Positions 1 to 8,986 of a DNA stretch of 41,484 nucleotides are shown here, piece by piece. Each line of letters starts with the position of its first letter. Positions within the stretch are counted from its first letter, which is position 1. The notes beneath the pieces are model-generated. The model did not search any database, had not been told where the DNA came from, and was given only the letters and a program-made list of their open reading frames with translations. Both the position numbers and the translations under genes were made by a program. The stretch is from Gamarada debralockiae. Lineage: Eukaryota; Ascomycota; Leotiomycetes; Helotiales; Hyphodiscaceae. The stretch covers positions 1 through 41,484 of the forward strand of contig NXFV01001435.1 of NCBI GenBank assembly GCA_002803225.1. The letters run 5' to 3'.

Positions 1-812
1 CCTCACCATAGGTGGTCTGCCAGATGGGACAAGAACGGGGTGGTCCAAGCGAAGAACTTTGCTCAACTTTCCGATTCCACCACGCAAGAGCATTCTACAG
101 AATTGTTATTCTTGCGCTTACATCAATCCTTCGCGAGCCCCATTTTATTCTTCCGATCCCATTAAGTAAAGAAGGATACACAGGCTGTCAGCCGTGATGG
201 AACAACCACTGCGAATCGAGCGACGCTACTGCTCTATTCAGACCTTAAAACACAATCTGTCAGCTTGCTATACAACAATCTCTAATTACCACTTCAGAAT
301 GCCGGAACTGTCTCATGTCATCACTGAATGGAGACCCAAAAAGGGTCGAAGGAAAAGAGGGTTGGTGGCTGGCATGTGACCATAGTTCCGTGACTGGTGC
401 AGAGAACAAGCTCAAAGTTCCAACCTTTCGTTTGTAATGCCTTTACAGACAAGATAATCATAGACATAGCTAAGTTGTTTGATTGGTGAGTTTTAAATGA
501 GAGCAGAAATAGGCCTTTACACACTCCGCCCCTGTGGGCTTCTTGGAACAACTAGGAACAAAAGCGGGCCTTGAAAATAATCTTAAATTTAGCCCGGAAT
601 GCCTTCAATGACGTTGCTATCTCAAACCTTTTTGAAACTTCAAGACAATCTGAATGGCTCTCGAAATAACAAATTCTTCATGCCAAACCTCAATCATATA
701 TAAAATTCAATTCTTTGCTCCTTCTGAATGACTGGTCTTCACAAACTCACTTTCTGCGGTGCGATTCTGCCGTCATTCAGTCACGAAAGCCATTACTCTT
801 CTCTTCAGCAGA
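1..812. other. Intergenic, no gene seen
   Basis: No open frame here looks like a protein. A TATA-like stretch (TATATAAAA, 697-705) lies about 110 bases before the ATG of the methyltransferase pseudogene at 813 and may be its old promoter. Confidence 0.4.
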
Positions 813-1640
813 ATGACATCTTCCTCATCGCAAGTAAAGGTCAATCCACTCCCAAGATCCCTATACCAATCTATGTTCAGCGGTATACCCGCAGATTTTA
901 GACGGCAGGATGAATCACCTGATACACAGTAGTACCCACAGCCACACTTTGTTCAAACCATATGGATGATGGGGCTATTGAGGGTTTAAAGTCGTACTAT
1001 GGCTCAATCGTAGAACCAAACAACTGCGTAGTTGATATATGTTCGAGGTAAGTTCTTCCCGAGTCAGTTAGTCTCTTCATGAGATTTTTGAGCCGTTGAC
1101 AGGATAATCCAAGTTTCCCGAATATTCCAAATGAAATGAACAATGGCTGACCTTCGATCCTCCACAGTAGGGCATCACACCTCCCTGCGGCCTTGAAGCC
1201 CGCCAGTATGATAGGATACGGTATAAATGCTCAAGAATTGCAGCGAAATTCTCATCTCACCTGCCACTTTCTGAAAGACATTAATGTCTCTCGCCATCTT
1301 TGAAGAAATTGGAGGGTGGGAGTGTGGATGTCGTTATCTACAATATCTCCGTTGATTATTTAGCACAGCGGATTGATGTGTTTGGAGAAATGCGGAGAGT
1401 GTTGAAGGCTGGTGAAACCGCGCATATGGCTTTCAGCAATCGATGTTTTCCGACAAAGGTTATTGGAAAGTGGTTAGGTTGAAGGACACGGAGAGACGGA
1501 GGTGAGTTGGTGGATATTTTTGGGCGAGCGGTGGGTGGAAGGATGTCGAGGAAGCGGTATTGAAGGAGGGTAGGCCTGGGTTTATGGGGATAGGTGAGGA
1601 GGATCCGTTGTATGTTGTGAGTGGGACAAAAGCTGCGTGA
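813..1640 (+). pseudogene. Decayed SAM-dependent methyltransferase (type 11-like) pseudogene
   Basis: Five pieces in shifting frames line up in the order of a fungal class I methyltransferase. The ATG at 813 opens a frame reading FSGIPADFRRQDESPDTQ, then a TAG. A second frame reads AIEGLKSYYGSIVEPNN and VVDICS, the SAM-binding strand-1 region, just before a GTAAGT donor near 1049. Next come GYGINAQEL (about 1215-1240), KDINVS, then GGSVDVVIYNISVDYL and FGEMRRVLKAG (1300-1482), and finally VGGYFWASGGWKDVEEAVL to a TGA at 1638-1640. Breaks: a TAG in the first exon, frame changes near 960, 1210, 1298 and 1478, and a TGA near 1503 where the family normally has Trp. The family assignment rests on the pattern of these fungal proteins (for example SVDVVICNVSVDYL, where this copy has Y and I changes). 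It cannot make a full protein. Substrate unknown. Confidence 0.8.
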
Positions 1641-1736
1641 TGTGGACAAATTGTTCAAATGGAATGATGATTCGAGCTGCAATACCATGGTCAGTCAGAT
1701 CAAGTCAGAAGGGAGTACCGACTCAAGGTCTTAATA

Positions 1737-1758
1737 CCCCCCCCCCCCCGGCCCCCCC
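1737..1758. repeat. C-rich homopolymer tract
   Basis: Thirteen C (1737-1749), GG, then seven C (1752-1758). It lies in non-coding DNA about 100 bases after the methyltransferase pseudogene. Such a tract is prone to length errors in assemblies. Confidence 0.9.
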
Positions 1759-2439
1759 ATCTCAGCGATAAAATGGATCTGTTGGGAATAGCTGCAATGG
1801 AAGCCTTGGTAGTGTGAAGTTGCTGGTTCCGGTTCCATATTTCTCTTCAAATTCACTGTCTACAGACATTCACCTTCGGATCGTAGAAATTACGCGATTG
1901 TCGGTTCTTTCCTTTTTTAAACCCAATCTTTCCACTTCAACCACGTCCAAATTTTGAGTCACCTTTTCAACGAAGCTACAGCGTTCTCCAAACATCAACA
2001 TGCCTCCCCAAAGGCGCACCAAAATGACAAAGACAAAGACCCCGCTACACTCAAGATACGCATACGCCTCAAATTCGATAGTATTATCCGTATGCTAATA
2101 CTACATACGACAGTTCTTCACCTCCCAACGATGACCTCGAGTGATTTCCTCAACATCAAGCTTCCCTCTCGATGACATCCTCGCCGCTTTTGAACGTTGC
2201 AGTCGCAGCAAGCAATGCACCGGGTTTAGAGGGCATTGGAGAGGCCGCACTTGAGCACGATGGTTTGGCGATGTAAGATAAATTCCAACTCCAAGCTTTT
2301 CATTTTATATGCTGACTCCTCGCGCGCCTCGATTCCGAGCCTCCCTCACACAAACCAAGGATAAAGGACGGTTGCACTGAAATGGTACAGTACAAACTAT
2401 CTTTCCCCAACCCGACGGCCATTGGGAAGGCTCTCACAA
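1759..2439. other. Non-coding or unresolved DNA
   Basis: Short open stretches occur, for example one from an ATG near 2172 reading LNVAVAASNAPGLEGIGEAA and ending in GTAAG near 2274. Nothing is recognisable. It may be the 5' part of the decayed frame that follows. Confidence 0.25.
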
Positions 2440-3453
2440 GCTTCGACTGGGAGACAGAGGAGTTTACTCCAGGTGTGTAACTTGTCCATCGGGCTGTGAT
2501 GACTGTTGTGCAAAGTGTCGTCATTCGGATCTCGCCCTTTGTTCCGACGCACGCAAGATCAAGAAGGTCGTTTACAAAATGAAGACTTTAAAGTCTTCTA
2601 CCGGCATCGCGTATCATCTCATCATGAGTAAGATACGCGAATTTTGGGTCTTTGATCAGGAATTAGCCATTATTGGGACCAAAATCACCTCTCAAGACAT
2701 CGAGAAAGTTGATGATCCTATCAGCAAGTTTGGGTTTATGGATGGGGGAATGAATTATTAAAGTTTGGAAGAGTTTCAATAGAATTAATCGAGATCTTCC
2801 CTGACTTGAAAGAAAGATATCTACTAAAGAGCGTTACAGTGGCTAGGACTTCGGAAATAAGCAGCGCGATTGGTTGAGAGATGGGTGGACTACGAGACAC
2901 CAGGTCATTGAGGCAAATTCGGGAGCATTGACTCGGCGTCAGGTATTCCAAGCCCTTGTCTAGGCGGAGGATAGCTGATGCTCTGACAAATGAGAAATTG
3001 AAACCATCATACAGCATTACATGATTGAGTTGACACAATTCCTCGGTTTTGTTCACGAAGCCTGAATTGTCAAGTGCTATATATTGAGGACTAGCCTCAA
3101 GTGAAACGGACCGTTCCAATTTTTAATCAGTGTGCTTAGGTTTGCCTTCAACCTGGCTACGCTTAGATTTGTTCAATTACTATGCATTTCGCCTACACTC
3201 TCCCTTCCTCCATCTGGAGAAGTTGTATAGATACCAAGCGATGGCAGCCACTCAATTACAATTTCAACGGTTAGGAATCCAACAGTTGGTTTCTCATCAT
3301 GTGGTCAGTGTTAAAATCGTCTCGCTGGCCATAAAAGAGGCATCGCATCAGTCAGATTATATGATATCAAAATTGGTCATCCCCTTCCCGCCGTTTAAAT
3401 ATACCGCCTTTTACTCTTTCCAGATATTTTTAATTCGATATTACAAAATCTAG
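2440..3453 (+). other. Unassigned, probably decayed coding stretch
   Basis: I do not recognise this protein. From about 2440 a frame reads FDWETEEFTP, then a cysteine-rich piece CPSGCDDCCAKCRHSDLALC, then an 80-codon run through KIREFWVFDQELAIIGTKI and KVDDPISKFGFMDGG to a stop at 2761. In the next frame the text continues ELLKFGRVSIELIEIFPDL, KERYLLKSVTVARTSEIS and RRIADALTNEKLKPS, broken by several in-frame stops, and is open again from 3130 to 3453. Protein-like composition over about 1 kb with scattered stops suggests a pseudogene rather than chance. A minus-strand frame at 2736-3119 overlaps it and looks like its shadow. Confidence 0.3.
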
Positions 3454-3678
3454 ACACTTTCAATTAATACTACTAAATCCAGATACTTTCAAACTATACC
3501 CTGAAAGTTTAGCGAGCAGGTTGCTGTAGCCACGGGCTGTCAGTCGCTATAATTACTGACTGCGGGCCTCTGTAATCGAGCTGTAAGTCGGTGGGTAGCT
3601 GTAGTGATTAACAACCTAAACACACCCAAAAGCCCCCAAAGTTCTTACACTATATATTAAAAGTATCTAGATTTTAAT
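3443..3678. mobile_element. Short inverted-repeat element (MITE-like), decayed
   Basis: The two ends are imperfect inverted copies: AAAATCTAGACACTTTCAAT at about 3445-3464 and, on the other strand, AAAATCTAGATACTTTTAAT at about 3657-3676. The two differences are C/T transitions. A third copy of the motif (AAATCCAGATACTTTCAA) lies in direct orientation at about 3475-3492. The middle holds a hairpin-like stretch with CAGT/ACTG arms (about 3539-3565). There is no coding capacity. The size and inverted ends fit a non-autonomous DNA transposon. A clear target duplication was not found. Confidence 0.5.
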
Positions 3679-4027
3679 AAATAAAAAGCCTGTTAAATAT
3701 TTCAAGAGAGCTGAGTTACAGTACCAAAGAACGCATGCGAACTTGGTATCGAAACGCACCCAGAATAATTGAAGGCGGATGGTACGATGACGTTTTTGAT
3801 TCACTCTTGATGACATTCACCTCGGAATCCGAGACTGACAATATGGAGGTTCGCGTTATCGATATTTTTTCACGCAATCTGCGTTTGCGGGGTCTCCTAC
3901 AACCAAATTGCGCCTCACCTTTCGACGACGATCCATTTCTTTCAAGGTGGGAGCGAGGGCAATTCCCGGTAGAAAATCGCCCCAATTAACTAATACAAAA
4001 ATCTTGGTAGGGTCCCCATCAGACCAT

Positions 4028-4834
4028 ACATAAAAGTTGTTCCTGGCTGCAGAGTCCGGACATTCAACCCCGTTCAGCAGCTCCCTTTTGAGCTTCGCGA
4101 AGAGATATGGAAGCTTTCCCGTCCTGACCGCGCTTTATTATTGTTGAAAAGTCCAACAACGGCAATGCTCTTTTCTCCGCTGCTTCCGTACCGGGCCTTC
4201 TACATGTAAATTGAGAGTCCCAAGAAACTGCTTTTATCAGTTGAGCTGTATTTTGGGGGCGAAATGTAGTGGCATTTATAGGACTAGCGAATATCTAAGG
4301 AGCTGAAATACAAGGAGGGGAAGAGCTCTCTTATACCACAAAAAAGAGAGAAAATACAGGCTATACCTAATTAGGCAGTTCCAACCAACAGCTTTGAAGT
4401 AGTACCAGCTATCGTTCGCGACTTACAAGTATAACAGCGTATAGAGTTGTGCCTCGATATACTTAGATTTTGAAAATGGTAGGATATATTCTCAACGTGG
4501 ATTTTGTCAACCTGAACAAGACGCATATTGCCGAAAATGCGGCCACGATTCAATCGCTGAAACCGAGAGAGCGAATGTGAAGAGACTTCTTCTGGAATTC
4601 AGTCCCTAGGAGCCAGTCATGTGGGCGTTTTCCGAAGCTGTCAGGAACTATCCACATCTACAACAACTACTGTTTGTCCATGAGGAAAGTGGCGTTTCGA
4701 CTGGTGAAATCATGCCGAAGGATTTGGAGTGCATCAGCAAGACCATTGCTACGGCCATGATTCTAGTAAGCAATAATACGAGGTTCATGACGAGAATTAT
4801 CATGCCAGTAGATGGAGGCCCTATCGCCCAATAA
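4028..4834 (+). pseudogene. 2EXR-domain protein pseudogene, split by a 156-base insertion
   Basis: The start of a fungal 2EXR domain is clear: TFNPVQQLPFELREEIWKLS at about 4059-4118. It is followed by degraded LLHV, then a frame with stops where a Trp and an Arg belong (ESQETAL, then a stop, then YQLSFATYK), IYLDFENGRIYSQ, a cysteine-containing piece, and a clean C-terminal run MWAFSEAVRNYPHLQQLLFV to a stop at 4832-4834. The same ordered blocks occur in the intact gene at 20022-22861 (KLRKKIWTLARP, PALLHVSRESR, ALEWYQLSF, KVYFDF). Stops of the CGA to TGA and TGG to TAG kind fit RIP. A short frame at 3735-3989 (DDVFDSLLMTFTSESETDN) may be an upstream exon. Molecular role of the family is unknown. 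Confidence 0.75.
4235..4390. mobile_element. 156-base insertion with 5-base target duplication
   Basis: GCTTT occurs on both sides (4230-4234 and 4391-4395). Taking out 4235-4390 plus one GCTTT joins ESQET and AL.YQLSF in one frame, matching the intact paralogue (ESRTIALEWYQLSF) block for block. The ends are imperfect inverted repeats: TATCAGTTGAGCTG at 4235-4249 and, on the other strand, TGTTGGTTGGAACTG. Apart from one gap, nearly all differences are transitions. No coding capacity. Likely a MITE. Confidence 0.7.
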
Positions 4835-4854
4835 AAATAGAACGTCTCCGAACC

Positions 4855-6605
4855 TCAGATAAGTCGAATAAGATCTCCTTCAGGCTCAAACTCTTTGTCT
4901 TTCCACGCATCGATATGCATCTCGCCAACCGCAACCCTCGTCGCTAGCCTGTCATTCCACTTCATCAACATCACATTCAGCGTTTTGAACTCTCCTTCCT
5001 CAAATTCCTCCACGCCATATGGCGGTGAGCTTCTTCGGAATCCACCCAACACCCAAGATTTCTGTATCGACGAGAGCAAAACTAGACTGAGCTCCGTGTC
5101 TTCCTCTGACAGCAGGAGCAACAACTGGTCTCCAGTGAGGCTATTGAGCGTGCCACACCAATTACCGCTGCTGTCAATCAGAGGTGCACAAGGCGCACCG
5201 TAACTAGCTTGCTTCGCCATCTCCGCCCTCACTGCGGAGCTCGGTTCAACAGTCGATTGTGTAGCGTAGGAATGGTGCTTGACCCAGCCCATGACTATGA
5301 TCATACCAGATACATAACTTTCCACATGCGATTCCATACCGTTAGTTTCGCCAGTCAAGAAGTTGTACGTCCTGACTCCGCCCCAAAGAGTTGTACAGTT
5401 CCAGTCTATAAGTGGCTCGAGATACCCGCGACTTCCTTTTGATTCAAATACCACGCACGTCCAACAGCACTCAGCCAACTTCAAGTCGGAAATCCCGAGG
5501 TGCGTGATAGCTCCATTTGTTTTCTTTCCACTGCTTTGCTTTATCCATCGAATATTCTCCAGTCTACAACAGAGTCCAATCGAAGTCCTCACAGAAGCGG
5601 GCATACAATAGAAGAATTTCCAGCTCCAGGCTAATTCCATGGCTTTGATAACGCCTGTGAAAGCATTCTTTCTGTCCTTTGGGAATGTCAACTCTTGTGG
5701 AGAATATGTGTGGACAATCTCCCGGTATCTAAAAAATTTACTTGAGAGGAGGTTTTCAAGTGGCGGCCAATTGCCGGTCTGGTTCATCATTTCGTGGTCG
5801 GATACTAGGATAGTACTTTCTTTGAAGAGAGATTTCTGGCATTGCATCATTATCTCAGCATCTGGAAAGTACAGGCAACAACGGGATAAGAGCACTTTTT
5901 GGAACGTCCAGCTCGTGTGCTGTGCGAGACCCGAGGCAGTATCCAGGCTAGCATGGAGTTTTCCTCCCTGGCGAACAAGATCCCGTTCTGTCTCGTGACC
6001 TGGTCAATGATGTTTTGTTTTCCTGGCTGTACACCAGGTAAGGGGTCATTGGCTGTACATGCAGCTATTGTCAGCATTGCAGCGTCGTAGATCGCGGTCA
6101 TTTGGTCGATTTGGACTTGCTTGTCTGAAGTATCGTCTTGGGCGGTGCAAGGACAATCGACTCAGAGATGTCGCTTGTTGAGACCTGAGACAACTGCCAT
6201 CGCATCTTTGATTGCCGTGGGGATCTTGTCGTGGTATTTCATCAAACCCTGGTGTTGGGAGAGCTCTGGATACAGCCCCTTGGTAAGCTGCAACTGCTCG
6301 GCGCCACGCCAGACATAACTCAGTGCAATAAATGGTGTGGCAAGAGATCCAAGAATGATTTGCCGAGCAATTACGTCTACCAAGAGAAATTTTGTCTTTG
6401 ATTCAGCCGCGCTTGAAAACATGGACTTGCTGCATTCTGGATGCTGCTCCTCGCAAGCTCGAATCCAAGACTGGGTGAGTGGCATATGGATTTCGCATTC
6501 GGGCATGATGCGGACGTTATTGCCGACTTCTATAGGTTCATTGGACGATGTGTAGACATGGAAGCTATTGAAATCGTAATGTTTCCTACTGATTCTAGAT
6601 CAAGT
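4855..6605 (-). pseudogene. HET-domain protein pseudogene (HET1)
   Basis: Reading down the minus strand: SWIRACEEQHPECSKSM, then the HET opening FIALSYVWRGAEQL (about 6310-6350), DAMAVVSGLNKRHL, then a TGA near 6160 exactly where the family has the Trp of WVDSLCI. Then come QIDQMTAIYDAAMLTIAAC and GVQPGKQN, a frame change near 5955, and TSWTFQKVLLSRCCLYF. After that the frame is open for about 340 residues to a stop at 4855. HET domains act in heterokaryon incompatibility and cell-death signalling after fusion of unlike hyphae. The eroded VDCPCTAQDD in place of VDSLCIxQDD supports long disuse. The first exon probably continues upstream of 6506 (YDFNSFHVYTSSNEPIE to about 6595); no start codon was settled. 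Confidence 0.8.
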
Positions 6606-6879
6606 TTCATGAAAAAGAGAGACGAAGCGCAGGGTTCTGGGCCTCAATTACCGTCGATCTCCTGCACGTAGTAAGTTTTCAGGGGTTGTCAGGGGTTTGA
6701 GTTGCCCCGCCATTCAGCTCCCACCACCAGATTAGTAACATTGAAAACTCCAATATTGTCCATATTCACTCTCAATGACCTTGAATTTTATCATTCGTAT
6801 GAGAGTGTCAAACCTACACTTGTCTTGGGTTCATGTCTACGAGGGAATCTTCAGTTCCTCACACTTGGCAACCGATCAA

Positions 6880-7969
6880 TCAAGCCGCCTTTCGCTTCTC
6901 CTCAATCCACGCATGCATAATCTCCCACGTCTCCTTTGGTTTCTCAATCATAAGCCAGTGGCTCGAAACCAGGCTCTTGGTCGTCAAATCCTCAAAAAAG
7001 TCTTTCATCCCTGCCTCCTGGAAGGCAGGAATACATATCATATCATTTTCGCAGCCAACAAAGAGTGTCGGGACAGTGAACTTCGTCGCCGCATAGTTGG
7101 GGTTGATCTTTGCTTCAGAAGCGTGTGTCACACCAGCCATGGCTTGCTTGTACCAATTCAAAGGTCCTGTCATTCCACCCGACTTTATGACCTGACCGTG
7201 AGTTTCGAGTTCGGATGGCTTCACCCAAGAGGCGAGTTCTGTCATCTTCTTCTCTTTGATCCAGGCTTCCATGCCGCCCGGCTTGCAGATGTTGTCAATC
7301 CAGATTTTGGGATCGGCTGGATAGAAGAGTGTTGCTTGACTCGCGGGCTAGGTTTTATCGTCAGCGTTCTTCTTGTTCTCGTTAGTAGCGTACTTCTCTG
7401 GAGTTGAGTGCTTATTCTTGACGCACATCGGCATTCTCCATGATCGACGCAGCCTCGGGCTTATTATGAAAGTGCCAGTATCCAAAAATTGGCCTCCCAA
7501 TCATCTTCGTGGCCTGCGCATTAATCGCATCGATGTCCGTCAACGGCGCCTGGGTGGCCGAATACCCCACCGCCAAGAATATCAGCAGTGAGAACCGATT
7601 GGGGTACATGCGAGCCACTGTGGACAGAAAAGTAGATCCCCAATCATGTCCAACTCCAACAACAATGGGGAGTTTCTCGTGATCGAGAATCTCCATCACG
7701 TGTTTGGCCATCACAGTGTTGTCATATGCATTGACCTCGGTCGGCTTGGAGGTGTCGCCATAGCCGAGGAGATCGGGTGCGATCATTCCATACCCAGCGT
7801 TAATGCATTGCTGCACTTGATTGTGCCAGTGATAACTGGAACTTGGATAGCCATGAAGAAAGAGAAGCGTGGGCTTGCTTTCCTGAGCCGTGATATTGAT
7901 GTACCCGTATTTGGTGCCGTCTGAGACCGTGAAGGATTTAGCGTAGGTGGGAGCGGTGATTGATGCCAT
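6880..7969 (-). CDS. Epoxide hydrolase-like alpha/beta hydrolase
   Basis: Two exons, 7969-7427 and 7347-6880, separated by a 79-base intron with a GCTGAC branch site; 336 residues. Seen: oxyanion-hole motif LFLHGYPSSSYHW (about residues 36-48), and VGVGHDWGST with the likely nucleophile Asp109 in the HDWG context typical of soluble epoxide hydrolases. The likely acid is Asp283 in VGCENDM and the likely base His311 in VSSHWLMIEKP. The family hydrolyses epoxides to diols; some relatives are dehalogenases, so the substrate is not fixed. No signal peptide, so probably cytosolic. The ATG at 7969 gives the usual family start. The 3' neighbour, HET1, is broken, but this gene is fully open. Confidence 0.88.
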
Positions 7970-8986
7970 AGTGACTTATTGATGGCGAGGATGTTTCAAA
8001 AAGGAAAATAGAGAGAGTTCTTCGTATACTTGAACTTCTAATCTAAAAGTTAACAGAAAAGATATTGGGAAGTTCTGCGACTTTGTACCTTCGTACAGTG
8101 CCTAGGAAAGTCGATCAAACCATAAGCTGAGATCAGCCTGCACCCAACGTACCTATCAACCAACTGTCAGACAAGCCACAGTCGATCAAAATGACAGGCA
8201 ACGGTCCACAAAACACGGTCGAACGCGCATCCAGAGGGATGGCGTGGCACTGAAAATTGTTGAAACCTTAAATAATCACGACCGTTATGATAATTCTCCG
8301 GATAATCGTAAATTTGGCGAATGACACTAGTTGCTGGAGCGAGGGAGAGCCTGTGATAGGCCGTGTTAAACTTCTTTGCAAATTTAACCACTGTTGTATG
8401 CGCTGATGCGATGATGCGATGCTGATGGAAGCCTGGAACTGTCATTGCACGCATTGCAATGCAACACTGCAGCCGAGAAAGCAGAACCTCACGCAACTCA
8501 CCTGCCCAGAATGGATGGCAGGCTCGCATATTCCCGCATTCAATATCGAGAAGGCAGGCGCAGGGCTGAAGAACATCGGAGACGAGATCCAACCGCATAA
8601 TACAGCTGCATATAAGACGAACACTGCCGCAATCGATATCAAGTGACATCTAGAGAGCACGGCATCACGAAAAGATACAGCCGAGACAAGATGCCCCCCG
8701 CGATCGATACCTTAATGGCATGGCTCGGACAACACGGGGAGTGGGCATGGCACGGAGCTGTATGTGAACTGCATAAACGATAGCGAAAGCTGTCAAAGCT
8801 GTCAAGTGATGCGGAGAAGCTGAAAAGTGATGTTGCGCAGCGGCAGTGTTACGATGAGTAACAATTACGTAAAGGCGAGCTTTGTTTAGCATTGAAGACG
8901 AAGCAAAATCGTCGGTGACATTCTTCAATTCAAGAGACTAATGACATCCGAAGACGAACAAGCGTAATAGGAAGGACCCCGACTCT
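7970..8986. other. Intergenic, no supported gene
   Basis: About 1 kb between the hydrolase start and the carboxylesterase stop. Overlapping frames on both strands (8167-8660) are short, lack family features and contradict one another. A small ATGCGATG direct repeat lies near 8406-8423. Confidence 0.5.

Noticed and set aside
6775..7407. A 210-codon plus-strand frame
   Set aside because: It is antisense to the second exon of the epoxide hydrolase and has no family features of its own.
8167..8660. Overlapping frames of 75-160 codons on both strands
   Set aside because: They contradict each other, show no domain or signal, and lie in repeat-like intergenic sequence.
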